Shown here: positions 44,825 to 53,565 of the stretch, piece by piece | Position numbering within the stretch: position 1 is the stretch's first letter | Layout of the letters: each line of letters begins with the position of its first letter | Translations under genes and position numbers: made by a program | NCBI RefSeq assembly: GCF_050589705.1 | Contig: NZ_JBNGOT010000012.1 | Span: 71,438-135,437 of the forward strand | Origin: Sunxiuqinia rutila | Lineage (GTDB): Bacteria; Bacteroidota; Bacteroidia; Bacteroidales; Prolixibacteraceae | Direction: 5' to 3' | DNA length: 64,000 nt | The notes under the pieces: model-generated | Databases searched by the model: none | What the model saw: the letters and a program-made list of their open reading frames with translations, nothing else | Told to the model about the DNA's origin: nothing

Positions 44825-45382
44825 CTATTTACCTCTTAGCCAGGAGATAAAAAACAGCATTAAGCTATCCAGATTTTTTCGAAGTATTTTATACGCCCGG
44901 GCTTTATGCGTTTTGACAGTGCTAACGGCAATTCCCACCTGTTCAGCAATCTCACTGTTCGAATAATCCTTCAGGGCCAGAAGCAGAACTTGTTTCATCG
45001 CATCGGGCAGTTTATTAACCTCCTTATAGACTAAGTTAAACGCCTCAACGCGTAAAATTTCGGAAAAAAAGAAATCAACCTCAACGTCCTCTTTGAGCTG
45101 AAACTCTTTATACTTGTCTTTTACTTTTTGATGCTTAAGGTGATCCAAACAATGATTGCGTATGGAAGTGTAGAAAAAGGATTTAACCTGAAATAAATTC
45201 TCAAAGCTTCGGGGTTTCTCATAAAAAGCTAAAAAGACATCCTGAACAATGTCTTCACAAATAGCCACATCTGCAATATACTTTGATGCGAATGAAGTAA
45301 ACCCAGCGTACGTGTCGTAAAAGAAATCCTGAACGTCCAGTCGTTCACCACCCTTTAACCGAATCCTGTTGCTGCTAACCAT
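44825..45382 (-). CDS. ECF RNA polymerase sigma factor of the FecR/SusC type
   Basis: The 185-aa protein has sigma-70 region 2 (about 20-90, ICEDIVQDVFLAFYE) and region 4 (about 120-175, LPDAMKQVLLLALKDYSNSEIAEQVGIAVSTVKTH in two pieces with a clear helix-turn-helix). It belongs to the Bacteroidota ECF group paired with FecR and TonB transducers. It is the first gene of the PUL control cassette and probably drives susC. A -7-like element TATATTTG lies 58 bp upstream of its start. Confidence 0.95.
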   Translation of the reverse strand: MVSSNRIRLKGGERLDVQDFFYDTYAGFTSFASKYIADVAICEDIVQDVFLAFYEKPRSFENLFQVKSFFYTSIRNHCLDHLKHQKVKDKYKEFQLKEDVEVDFFFSEILRVEAFNLVYKEVNKLPDAMKQVLLLALKDYSNSEIAEQVGIAVSTVKTHKARAYKILRKNLDSLMLFFISWLRGK

Positions 45383-45929
45383 CTCTAATTTCTCTTACTG
45401 AATTCAACTTCTCCTATCTCCAAAGAAGAAAGTAAGCCTCAAATATAATTTGTAAAAATTACTATTTGATTGTTCAGACAATAAAATTTTTCTTCCCACC
45501 TCCACCAACCCCTCAATTCGTTACCGGGATTACTGACAGATAGCTACGAATAAGAAAATATTAAATTGTCTTTTTAAAGCAAAGAAATGATTGTGAGATT
45601 TCCGGGATAAGCGTGTAACTAACCTACACAGAAGCCAGCTGCCAGGCAACTTTTCAGAGCGACATCCATCTAACCGGCAATTATTACGCAGCCTCAATTT
45701 TCGTCAACTATAGGGAAAGTTATACCAATTACTATTTGGTAATCCCCTGCCGTTTCAGTAGTTAAACATACACCTTCAGGGAATTGCTCCTAAGCATTCT
45801 TTGACGATGCCCAAAATGAGACCGTGTAAAACAATCTGAATTATTTTTTTTTAAAACCCACACGAGAAATTTTTGTTGTTTGAGAATGGAACAATTTTTT
45901 CTCTTCTCCTTAATAGTAAAAAGAAAACA
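45383..45929. other. 547-bp divergent gap between the PUL sigma gene and NDH-2 gene
   Basis: The gap is AT-rich and holds no convincing gene. It contains the sigma-gene promoter candidate (45440-45447) and a small inverted repeat TACCAA/TTGGTA with a 7-nt loop around 45723-45741. The string ATTACTATTTG occurs twice (near 45459 and 45729). It probably marks the upstream boundary of the PUL. Confidence 0.5.
45440..45447 (-). promoter_or_regulatory. Candidate -7 element for the ECF sigma gene
   Basis: On the minus strand the sequence is TATATTTG, a perfect TAnnTTTG match, 58 bp before the ATG at 45382. No TTG at the usual 19-21 bp distance was found. Confidence 0.4.
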
Positions 45930-47294
45930 ATGAAAAACACGAATGATATATTCTCGGTTAATATTCCGGATAGCAATAAACCACGTTTAGTCATCATTGG
46001 AGGCGGGTTTGGAGGTATTCGACTATTGCGCAGGCTGAACTCCGACAAATTTCAGGTGGTTTTGCTTGACCGCTATAACTACCATACCTTTCAGCCGCTG
46101 CTTTACCAGGTTGCCACTGCCGGACTGGAGCCGGATTCGATCGCGGGTCCGCTGCGAAAAGTTATCAAGCAAAAGCCCGACACCTATTTTAGGATGCTGA
46201 AGGTTAATCGTATTGACCCGGAAAATAAAGTTCTGGAAACCGTTGCCGGAAATTTGAGTTTTGACTACCTGGTAGTAGCAACGGGCGCACAAATCAACTA
46301 TTTTGGCAATAAGAACATTGCCAAGCACGCCTTTCCGCTCAAGCAAGTGACTCATGCGCTGGATTTACGAAGCCATATTTTTCAACAATTTGAAAAGTCC
46401 GAGATTCTAACCAATCCCAAAGACAAAGAGCGCCTGATGACTTTTGTGGTTGTAGGTGCCGGTCCCACAGGTGTTGAAGTGTGCGGAGCTCTTGCCGAGC
46501 TAAAAAACAATGTTTTACCCAAAGATTATCCTCAACTCAATGTGGGCAGCATGCAAATTCACTTAATTGAGGGGCAGGATCGGGTGCTTCCCGCCATGTC
46601 GGAGCAGTCGGGCAAGCGGGCTTACAACTACCTGAAAAAAATGGGCGTCAACATCAGCTTAAACACACTCACCGATGACTATGACCGCATTGTCGTAAAA
46701 CTCAGCAATGGGCAAGAAATTCGAACCGGAACGCTCATCTGGGCTGCCGGTGTAAAAGGCAACCTGGTGGACGGCTTTGACGAAAAAAGTATTCACAAAG
46801 GTCAGCTACTGGTAAACGAGACCAACCATATCATAAAAGACAAGGACACTAATGAAGCATACAACCATTTGTTTGCTATTGGCGATGTCATGCACATGCT
46901 TCATGAGGATTACCCCACCGGCTTACCCGGATTGGCTCAGGTTGCCATTCAGCAAGGCGAACAGCTTGCCGAAAACTTAAACCGCCTTTCAGACAACAAA
47001 CCATTTAAGCCCTTTCAATACACCAACAAAGGGGCTCTGGCAACCATTGGCCGTAACAAAGCAGTAGCCGATCTTCCGGGCAACATCAAACTAAGTGGTA
47101 TTGTCGGCTGGATGATCTGGATGCTGGTACACCTGCTGTTCCTGATTGGCTTTAGAAGTAAGGCCGTTGTGTTTGCCAACTGGTCTTGGAATTACTTAAC
47201 CTACGACCGCGGTATACGATTGATATTACGCCCCTCAAGCAAGAAAAAAGACTTGGTAAGCAAAGAGATGATTGAAGCAATGAATGAAAAATAA
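45930..47294 (+). CDS. Type II NADH:quinone oxidoreductase (NDH-2-like)
   Basis: The product is about 454 aa. An N-terminal FAD-binding motif (LVIIGGGFGGIRLLRRL) is followed by NYHTFQPLLYQVATAGLEPD, an NAD-binding Rossmann motif (FVVVGAGPTGVEVCGAL), the second FAD motif (NHLFAIGDVMHM) and a C-terminal amphipathic/hydrophobic region (GIVGWMIWMLVHLLFLIGF) for membrane attachment. It passes electrons from NADH to quinone without pumping protons. The ATG at 45930 is preferred over an in-frame TTG at 45873. It is divergent from the PUL and appears unrelated to it. Confidence 0.9.
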   Translation: MKNTNDIFSVNIPDSNKPRLVIIGGGFGGIRLLRRLNSDKFQVVLLDRYNYHTFQPLLYQVATAGLEPDSIAGPLRKVIKQKPDTYFRMLKVNRIDPENKVLETVAGNLSFDYLVVATGAQINYFGNKNIAKHAFPLKQVTHALDLRSHIFQQFEKSEILTNPKDKERLMTFVVVGAGPTGVEVCGALAELKNNVLPKDYPQLNVGSMQIHLIEGQDRVLPAMSEQSGKRAYNYLKKMGVNISLNTLTDDYDRIVVKLSNGQEIRTGTLIWAAGVKGNLVDGFDEKSIHKGQLLVNETNHIIKDKDTNEAYNHLFAIGDVMHMLHEDYPTGLPGLAQVAIQQGEQLAENLNRLSDNKPFKPFQYTNKGALATIGRNKAVADLPGNIKLSGIVGWMIWMLVHLLFLIGFRSKAVVFANWSWNYLTYDRGIRLILRPSSKKKDLVSKEMIEAMNEK

Positions 47295-47613
47295 GAGACA
47301 AAGACGATGAAGAATCCAAGCGCTATGCAGACAATACCCCCAAAACAGAGGAAAGCTTCGATTCTGCCCCAAGCAAATATTAAAACAGAGCATGCTGTGT
47401 TATCGACGCTTGGAAACTTTAAGCCATCAAATGCAGTATATTTGAAAGAGACGCAACTTGCTGGCGCTTCGCTTTTTCATCGTGGCCATAATACTTCTAA
47501 TTCACTCCTGCAGAGTTACGCGATCCGACTACGTAAACAAACGCCAGCACAAATATTTTTGCTGACTTGCAAAAACAATAAATAGGAAAAATGAATACTA
47601 AATCAGATCAATC
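47295..47613 (+). other. Spacer between NDH-2 and gpmA with doubtful 92-codon frame and -7 element
   Basis: A frame of 92 codons (ATG 47307, end 47585) has no recognisable motifs, unusual composition (many Ser/Lys/Gln) and contains a perfect TATATTTG element at 47437-47444, so I treat it as probably non-coding. A short hairpin (TTTTTGC/GCAAAAA, 47556-47575) and a small upstream frame (47591-47626) overlapping the gpmA start are also present. The -7 element plausibly drives gpmA. Confidence 0.4.
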
Positions 47614-48300
47614 ATGCACAAACTAGTTTTATTACGGCACGGAGAAAGCGAGTGGAACAGACAGAATTTATTTACTGGGTGGGTAGACGTTTCGTTGTCT
47701 GAACATGGTATCTACGAAGCTCAAAATGCAGGCATAACACTCAGTGTAAATCATTTTCAATTCGACATGGCCTACACCTCCCTTTTAAAAAGAGCCATTC
47801 AAACATTGTGGTACACTTTGGAAGCCCTGGATCAACTCTGGATACCATGGGAGAAATCCTGGCGGCTGAATGAGCGCCACTATGGGGCTTTACAAGGCCT
47901 CAATAAAAAACAAATGGCCCTAAAACATGGCGACGAACAAGTCCACCAGTGGCGACGCAGTTACAAAACCAAGCCACCGCTGCTTGATGGCAATGACCCA
48001 CTTTCGCCCTGCAACCACCGGCGTTACCGCAATGTACCTAAAAACGAGCTGCCTCTGGGTGAAAGTCTGGAAGATACTTACCTCCGCTTTTTACCCTACT
48101 GGCACCGCGAAATTGCCCCGGCAATAAAAAGTGGCAAAAACGTATTAATTGCTGCTCACGGTAACAGTTTAAGGGCACTCATCAAACATTTGGACAACAT
48201 CATGGATAACGAGATCCCCTCCCTGGAAATTCCTACCGGGAAACCCTTGGTTTATGAATTGGATGAGAACTTAAAACCAATCAAGCATTATTATTTATAA
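47614..48300 (+). CDS. gpmA: 2,3-bisphosphoglycerate-dependent phosphoglycerate mutase
   Basis: The 228-aa protein shows the phosphohistidine motif LLRHGESEWN (about 5-14), LFTGWVDVSLSEHG, RLNERHYGALQGLNK, and the second catalytic His in AAHGNSLRALIKH. It interconverts 3- and 2-phosphoglycerate in glycolysis/gluconeogenesis. The length is close to the family norm (about 230-250). The ATG at 47614 gives the conserved N-terminus immediately. It is not linked to its neighbours by function. Confidence 0.95.
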   Translation: MHKLVLLRHGESEWNRQNLFTGWVDVSLSEHGIYEAQNAGITLSVNHFQFDMAYTSLLKRAIQTLWYTLEALDQLWIPWEKSWRLNERHYGALQGLNKKQMALKHGDEQVHQWRRSYKTKPPLLDGNDPLSPCNHRRYRNVPKNELPLGESLEDTYLRFLPYWHREIAPAIKSGKNVLIAAHGNSLRALIKHLDNIMDNEIPSLEIPTGKPLVYELDENLKPIKHYYL

Positions 48301-48348
48301 CAACGCTAAATATACTAAGGTAAAACTCAACTGTAGGGATAAACACAA

Positions 48349-49176
48349 TCAGCTATTGCCCAAATGCTTGTTGCGTGGGTTGACGTGACTAAATTTTACG
48401 AAAGCAACAAACACCACCCCACCGACGATATTGCCCAAGGTAGACCATAGCTGAACCCAACCGTAATCGGCAAGACTGATTGACTCACTAGTCAATACGG
48501 CAGTAAAAACCTCAATCGACCCAACAATGGAGTGGTGTAAACCTCCCATTCCAATAACAGAAGTAATTAATACGATAATCATTATTCTGGAAATGGTTTC
48601 CTGCGATGATGTAACAAGCCAAGACAATAAGCCCATAAGCCAGCCCGCTAACAATCCACTCAGCAAAATGATGTACCAAGGAAAGTCAATGAGCTTTTGC
48701 GCCAAGGATTCAAAGGCATTTAAACTGATTACCTCAAAAGCGGATGGCAAAACCGATAAAATCGAACTAAAAGCGTAGCCGCCCAAAAGGTTACCAACGT
48801 AAACAATCGTCCACAAAAGCATCAAGCTTTTTATGGAAACGTCGTTATTCAACACAGGAATAACGGCCAGCGTAGTATGCTCTGTGAACAACTCAGACTT
48901 GCCGACCACCACAAAAATAAACCCCAGCGGATAAGCAAAAGCCAAAAGTACATGCAACACCGATGGATGGACAACTCCCTGAAACAGGCTGTAAACCACA
49001 GCCATCAGAAAAACACTAAAACCAACGTCTAATCCTGCAGAAATAGCCGAAAGAAACAAATCCTGGCTGGATCGATTATGCTCATGCATAGCCATTTCAA
49101 TCTGCTCTTTCAGAATCTCATCAATTTGCTTCGGCTTATTCAGTGCTTCTTTAAGGTCTCTCTTGATGTTACGCAT
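48349..49176 (-). CDS. Formate/nitrite transporter (FNT) family channel protein
   Basis: The 275-aa protein has a charged cytoplasmic N-terminus (about 1-40) and six hydrophobic segments. FNT motifs are present: SELFTEHT in place of the usual ELFTGN, and GLHHSIVGSIE around the central His. FNT channels pass small monovalent anions such as formate, nitrite or hydrosulfide; this subgroup (YfdC-like) is uncharacterised. It is convergent with gpmA. The family call is good and the ion is unknown. Confidence 0.83.
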   Translation of the reverse strand: MRNIKRDLKEALNKPKQIDEILKEQIEMAMHEHNRSSQDLFLSAISAGLDVGFSVFLMAVVYSLFQGVVHPSVLHVLLAFAYPLGFIFVVVGKSELFTEHTTLAVIPVLNNDVSIKSLMLLWTIVYVGNLLGGYAFSSILSVLPSAFEVISLNAFESLAQKLIDFPWYIILLSGLLAGWLMGLLSWLVTSSQETISRIMIIVLITSVIGMGGLHHSIVGSIEVFTAVLTSESISLADYGWVQLWSTLGNIVGGVVFVAFVKFSHVNPRNKHLGNS

Positions 49177-49579
49177 AGGTCGTATTTTAATTCGTATTTC
49201 AAAAAATCATTCTGCTTCAAGTGTGACGTTATTCCACAGTTTTCCGATAACTTCCACATGGCTGACTAGATTTTCAGACTGTCCTTCATCTCTATCTTCT
49301 AACCGGTAACGCGGGATTATGCCTGTTTCAGCGTTACCGAATAAGTCAATGGCTTTTCAGGAATAGGAATTGCGGATTCCTTCCAGTAAGACAATCAATT
49401 ATTAAACCATGAAAACACATCGAAAAGATTCGCCCTGGCACGAGCTCTTCATTTCACTTTATACGCACGTCGCTACTGGCAATCGACCTGGCAGCAAAAA
49501 TCCTTGTTTAAATAGGTCTTCAGTTTTCACCGCAACAACTATCTTTGATGGCGGTTAATTCTTTTAACTAAAAAAATAA
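49177..49579. other. 403-bp divergent gap with hairpin and promoter candidate
   Basis: There is no convincing gene. An 8-bp inverted repeat (GGTAACGC at 49305-49312, complement at 49331-49338) could form a hairpin or be an operator. TATCTTTG at 49540-49547 fits the -7 consensus and lies 33 bp before the SDR start. I see nothing else. Confidence 0.45.
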
Positions 49580-50293
49580 ATGCACATGAATGTATTGATT
49601 ACCGGAACAAGTTCTGGATTGGGAGATGGTTTAGCCAAACACTACCTCAATGCAGGCTGGCAAGTCTATGGCATCAGCCGTAAGGGCAACCCCGAACTGG
49701 AGGCTCATCCTCAATTTCACTTTCTCGCCCATGACTTATCAAAACTGGAAGAAACCCCAAACCGATTAGCCGGCTTCATTGAATTGATCGACACCTTTGA
49801 CTTGGTCATCCTAAATGCCGGAATCTTAAATGAAATCAAAGACTTGCACAACACCCGGCTGGACGAAATTAAACATGTAATGGATGTTAACGTGTGGGCC
49901 AACAAAGTTTTAATTGATGTATTAGCCGACCAGGTTGCTGAGGTCAGGCAGGTAGTAGCCATTTCTTCTGGGGCTTCGGTAAGCGGAGCACGTGGCTGGA
50001 ATGCCTACTCCCTGTCAAAAGCAACATTGAATATGTTGATTAGCCTTTATTCCAAGGAGTTTCCGGACACACACTTTTGTGCTTTGGCTCCCGGATTAAT
50101 TGATACCGGCATGCAAGATTACATCTACAACTTGCCCGATGAGGAGGCGTTTCCGGTTGTAAAACGACTGAAAAAAGCCAAGGGTACCGACCAAATGCCT
50201 GATAGCAAAAAAGCCGCTCAAAAAATTGCGGATGCGATTGAAAAAATAAGAAAAATGGAAAGTGGTAGTTTTCAGGATGTCCGAACAATCTAA
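49580..50293 (+). CDS. Short-chain dehydrogenase/reductase (SDR) family protein
   Basis: The 237-aa protein has the classical SDR cofactor motif TGTSSGLGDGLA (about 9-20), LNAGIL (NAG motif), a catalytic Ser (AISSGASVSG) and a YSLSK active-site motif. It reduces or oxidises an unknown carbonyl/alcohol with NAD(P). A second ATG two codons downstream (49586) is equally possible. It is upstream of the rpsF operon but has its own spacing and is probably independent. The substrate is not deducible. Confidence 0.88.
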   Translation: MHMNVLITGTSSGLGDGLAKHYLNAGWQVYGISRKGNPELEAHPQFHFLAHDLSKLEETPNRLAGFIELIDTFDLVILNAGILNEIKDLHNTRLDEIKHVMDVNVWANKVLIDVLADQVAEVRQVVAISSGASVSGARGWNAYSLSKATLNMLISLYSKEFPDTHFCALAPGLIDTGMQDYIYNLPDEEAFPVVKRLKKAKGTDQMPDSKKAAQKIADAIEKIRKMESGSFQDVRTI

Positions 50294-50345
50294 AACCAGC
50301 TCGCCAACAAGAAACTAGCCCCATTAAATCAATCGCAAAAATGCT

Positions 50346-50375
50346 TTGTATACTCACAAATAATTTCTAATTTTG
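50346..50375 (+). promoter_or_regulatory. Promoter of the rpsF-rpsR-rplI operon
   Basis: A -33 TTG (50346-50348) and a perfect -7 TAATTTTG (50368-50375) are separated by 19 bp, matching the Bacteroidota housekeeping promoter. The start codon follows 55 bp downstream, leaving an AT-rich leader. Confidence 0.7.
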
Positions 50376-50430
50376 CGCGTCCATATTTTATGGATTATAG
50401 AATTTTAATGTTTAATAAATTAGATGTTTT

Positions 50431-50784
50431 ATGAAAAACCAGTATGAAACCGTTTTCATTGCAACTCCCGTTTTATCTGACGTACAGATAAAGGAAGCGG
50501 TAAGTAAGTTCAGAGACATCATCACCCAAGACGGTGGCGAGATTGTCAATGAAGAGGACTGGGGATTACGCAAATTAGCTTATCCCATTCAGAAAAAGAG
50601 CACCGGTTTTTATCACTTGATCGAATTCAAGGCTGAGCCTTCTTTGATTGAGAAGTTAGAAACCCAGTACAGACGCGACGAGCGTATCATTCGTTTCCTG
50701 ACTTTCAGACAGGATAAATATGCTGCTGAGTACAGTGAGAAGAGAAGAAATAACTTGAAAGCTAAAACTGAAAAGGAGAAATAA
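50431..50784 (+). CDS. rpsF: Ribosomal protein bS6
   Basis: The 117-aa protein matches bS6: an N-terminal YETVFIATPVLS strand, the EDWGLRKLAYPIQKK segment, FYHLIEFKAEPSLIEKLE and the RRDERIIRFLTFR strand. It is part of the small-subunit platform, pairs with bS18 and may autoregulate its mRNA. It is the first gene of the rpsF-rpsR-rplI order typical of Bacteroidota. Confidence 0.97.
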   Translation: MKNQYETVFIATPVLSDVQIKEAVSKFRDIITQDGGEIVNEEDWGLRKLAYPIQKKSTGFYHLIEFKAEPSLIEKLETQYRRDERIIRFLTFRQDKYAAEYSEKRRNNLKAKTEKEK

Positions 50785-50787
50785 GCT

Positions 50788-51057
50788 ATGGCTAACAATC
50801 AAAGTGAAATCAGGTACCTGACTCCCCCGTCAGTTGAAATTAAAAAGAAAAAGTATTGCCGCTTTAAAAAGAACAAAATCAAATACGTGGATTACAAAGA
50901 TCCTGAGTTTTTGAAAAAATTCTTGAATGAGCAAGGTCGTATTCTTCCACGTCGTATCACTGGTACTTCGTTGAAATACCAACGCAAAGTGGCCAGAGCC
51001 GTAAAAAGAGCTCGTCATTTAGCAATGCTGCCCTACTTAACAGATATGTTGAAATAA
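50788..51057 (+). CDS. rpsR: Ribosomal protein bS18
   Basis: The 89-aa protein has the conserved bS18 core: YCRFKKNKI, YVDYKDPEFLKKFLNEQGRI, PRRITGTSLKYQRKVARAVKRARHLAMLPY (given here as the family signature). It binds 16S rRNA with bS6. It starts 3 bp after the rpsF stop, so it is translationally coupled. Confidence 0.97.
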   Translation: MANNQSEIRYLTPPSVEIKKKKYCRFKKNKIKYVDYKDPEFLKKFLNEQGRILPRRITGTSLKYQRKVARAVKRARHLAMLPYLTDMLK

Positions 51058-51074
51058 TTTAAAGATTGAAGATA

Positions 51075-51524
51075 ATGGAAATCATTTTATTACAAGATAT
51101 TCAGAATTTAGGGAGCAAAGACGATTTAGTAACTGTAAAAGATGGCTACGGTCGCAATTTCCTGATCCCTAAAAAAATGGCGATTGTCGCCACTGAATCA
51201 GCTAAAAAAGTATTGGCTGAAAACATCAAACAACGCGCTCACAAAGAAGCTAAATTGAAAGATGAAGCTTTGGCTATTGCTGAAAAACTGCAAGGTAAGC
51301 AAGTTGTTATTGCAACTAAAACAAGTGCAACCGGTAAAATCTTCGGTTCTGTTAATACCATTCAGTTAGCTGAAGCGATTAACAAAAAAGGATTCGAAAT
51401 TGACCGGAAGCAAATCAAAATTGCTGAAGACAGCATCAAAGAAATCGGTAAATACACAGCCAAAATCAAACTGCACAAAGAAGTTGTTGTTGATTTTGAC
51501 TTTGAAGTAATTACTGAAGAGTAA
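51075..51524 (+). CDS. rplI: Ribosomal protein bL9
   Basis: The 149-aa protein has the bL9 N-terminal domain (EIILLQDIQNLGSKDDLVTV, GYGRNFLIPKKMA), a long connecting helix and the C-terminal RNA-binding domain (KIFGSVNTIQLAEAI). An ATG at 51075 is preferred over a TTG three codons upstream. It ends the ribosomal protein operon before a clear terminator. Confidence 0.97.
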   Translation: MEIILLQDIQNLGSKDDLVTVKDGYGRNFLIPKKMAIVATESAKKVLAENIKQRAHKEAKLKDEALAIAEKLQGKQVVIATKTSATGKIFGSVNTIQLAEAINKKGFEIDRKQIKIAEDSIKEIGKYTAKIKLHKEVVVDFDFEVITEE

Positions 51525-51571
51525 TCTAGTTTTACACACACATCAGACACATTTTTTCAAACAGACAGATA

Positions 51572-51603
51572 AAAAGCCATCTTGCAGTCGCAAGATGGCT
51601 TTT
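51572..51603. terminator. Bidirectional intrinsic terminator after rplI
   Basis: A perfect 14-bp stem (AAAAGCCATCTTGC at 51572-51585, complement at 51590-51603) with a 4-nt loop is flanked by A- and T-runs. It lies between the convergent rplI and cytidylate-kinase-like genes and can stop both transcripts. Confidence 0.92.
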
Positions 51604-51634
51604 CTCTTTTAAACCTAACCTTTTCTTATAAACC

Positions 51635-52354
51635 TCACTCATTTTCGTGACTAACAATCATCCGTTTGTTTTTCATGATATTAATAACCGCGTCCACAAT
51701 ATAATCGTCCTGCATGGTGGCATAATTGAAAATCAAATCAAAATCGCAGTTATTCATTTTTCGCCCATTCACATGTTCAACAAATAAATCCCGCTGCCGG
51801 TCAATTTCCAGCACATACTCCTGAGCATCGCTTTTGGTCATGTTACTTACCTGCATAATCCGGTTGATCCGCCAATCCAGGGGTGCCTGCAACCGAATAC
51901 TCAATTTCTGAGAAACATCACGAGCGATAGAACTTGCAGCTCTTCCTACAATAATAAAATTGCCAACCTCGGCAATGCGCAAAATAACATCTCTTACCGT
52001 ATCAATAACCGCCTGGTCATCGGCCTCGTAAATTTTCTCCACCGAAAACGCCGTGGTTACTTCGTGCAATTGCGTTTTCACCTCCGATAAAAAGACATTT
52101 TTTATCTGTCCCGGATCCATTTCCAGCTCCATTGCAGCTTCCTCAATAATCTCTTTGCTCACCCACTTCCACTCCACATTGGTACTGTTTTCGGCCCGGT
52201 AACTGTACCCGGAAAGAATTTTGGCCAACTTGATCGCAATTGGCTTGGCCGAGCAACCACACTCGCGCGAGATCATGATCACTGGTCCGGGATACTTCGT
52301 TTTCTTTTCCTGAGCCGATGATTCTGCCAAATAGTTACTTAGAAAGTTTTTCAT
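51635..52354 (-). CDS. Cytidylate kinase-like family protein
   Basis: The product is about 239 aa. It belongs to the cytidylate-kinase-like P-loop family: VIMISRECGCSAKPIAIKLAK in the first strand-loop-helix (a degenerate P-loop without the GK[ST] signature), a WVSKEIIEEAA segment, FIIVGRAASSIA and RLQAPLDWRINRIM. These proteins are widespread in Bacteroidota beside true Cmk and have no settled function. The ATG at 52354 is preferred over a TTG at 52387. Confidence 0.8.
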   Translation of the reverse strand: MKNFLSNYLAESSAQEKKTKYPGPVIMISRECGCSAKPIAIKLAKILSGYSYRAENSTNVEWKWVSKEIIEEAAMELEMDPGQIKNVFLSEVKTQLHEVTTAFSVEKIYEADDQAVIDTVRDVILRIAEVGNFIIVGRAASSIARDVSQKLSIRLQAPLDWRINRIMQVSNMTKSDAQEYVLEIDRQRDLFVEHVNGRKMNNCDFDLIFNYATMQDDYIVDAVINIMKNKRMIVSHENE

Positions 52355-52514
52355 AGTCAAAAATTTTAAAGTGGCCCTTAAACACAATTAAAGCTACAAC
52401 CTGAAATTCAAAAAAGTTTCAAAACCTGCTCTACAATAGTTGATTTCGCTCATGTTTTACAACTACTCTACACAACATGAAACATTTTAGTATTTTCGCC
52501 TAAAACTTATTCGA

Positions 52515-53561
52515 ATGGGAAAAACAATCCAGACAGCGCTCGCCTCTTTTGGGATGTCAGGCATGGTGTTTCACGGGCCAAGCCTGAAAGCAAATCCAAA
52601 CTTTAACGTTCATTCAATTTTAGAACGAACCAAGAATCAATCCATCAAAGATTACCCCCAGGCTCGCATTGTCAGAAGCTTTGAGGAGTTAATCCATCAG
52701 CCCGAAGTTGATTTGGTCATTATCAATACACCCGATCGGTTTCATTACCCAATGTGCAAGCAGGCACTGGAAGCGGGCAAGCATGTCATTGTTGAAAAAC
52801 CATTTACCCAAACCGTTAACCAGGCCAACGAATTGATTCAACTGGCCCAAAAGCACAACCGTCTACTGTCGGTTTATCAAAACCGGCGCTGGGACAATGA
52901 TTTTCTGACAGTGAAAAAAATACTGAACGAAGGTATGCTTGGACGCCTGGTGGAATTCGAGTCGCATTTTGACCGCTACCGCAATTTTATTCAGGAAGGA
53001 ACTTGGAAAGAGGCCGGCGATAAACGCCACGGCGTCTTGTTCAACCTGGGCTCACACCTCCTTGACCAGGTTGTTCAACTTTTTGGCCTTCCTAAATCCC
53101 TTACTGCTCATCTGGACATCCTACGTACCAGCGGAGAGGTGAATGACTATTTTGATATTCGCATGCAATACCCCGATTTTGCAGCCATACTCAAATCATC
53201 GTACTTGGTTCGCGAGCCGGGGCCACGTTTCAGCCTGCACGGCACGCTTGGCTCCTTTCATAAATGGGGAATTGATCCGCAGGAAGAACTGCTAAAAGCC
53301 GGGCATTTGCCCAATGAAGCACATTGGGGCACTGAGCCCAAAGCATACTGGGGACAACTAAATACGGAGTGGAACGGACTAAACATTAAAGGTACCATTG
53401 AAACCCTGCCAGGCAACTATAACTCCTACTATGAAAACATATACGATGTGTTAACCAACGGAGCAGAATTGGCTGTAAAACCAGAGGAAAGCCGTGATGT
53501 GATTCAACTGCTGGATTATTGCCTGCAAAGCCACGAAGAGAAACGAACAATCTTCCTGTAA
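52515..53561 (+). CDS. Gfo/Idh/MocA family oxidoreductase, cytoplasmic
   Basis: The 348-aa protein has an N-terminal Rossmann fold (IQTALASFGMSGMVFHG, VDLVIINTPDRFHYPM), the EKP motif (VIVEKPFTQTV) and the C-terminal GFO domain (HGVLFNLGSHLLDQV). There is no signal peptide, unlike the GH109-like relative at 14107-15594. It is a putative NAD(P)-dependent sugar or inositol dehydrogenase. It is convergent with, and 4 bp from, the DUF6807 gene, a family often found with Gfo/Idh/MocA genes. The substrate is unknown. Confidence 0.9.
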   Translation: MGKTIQTALASFGMSGMVFHGPSLKANPNFNVHSILERTKNQSIKDYPQARIVRSFEELIHQPEVDLVIINTPDRFHYPMCKQALEAGKHVIVEKPFTQTVNQANELIQLAQKHNRLLSVYQNRRWDNDFLTVKKILNEGMLGRLVEFESHFDRYRNFIQEGTWKEAGDKRHGVLFNLGSHLLDQVVQLFGLPKSLTAHLDILRTSGEVNDYFDIRMQYPDFAAILKSSYLVREPGPRFSLHGTLGSFHKWGIDPQEELLKAGHLPNEAHWGTEPKAYWGQLNTEWNGLNIKGTIETLPGNYNSYYENIYDVLTNGAELAVKPEESRDVIQLLDYCLQSHEEKRTIFL

Positions 53562-53565
53562 GCTC

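Noticed and set aside
737..45382. Many long frames antisense to the PUL genes
   Set aside because: They mirror conserved, motif-bearing genes on the minus strand and show no motifs or start context of their own.
47307..47585. A 92-codon frame between NDH-2 and gpmA
   Set aside because: No family motifs, odd composition, a perfect TAnnTTTG promoter element inside it, and a position that fits a gpmA leader; not called as a gene.
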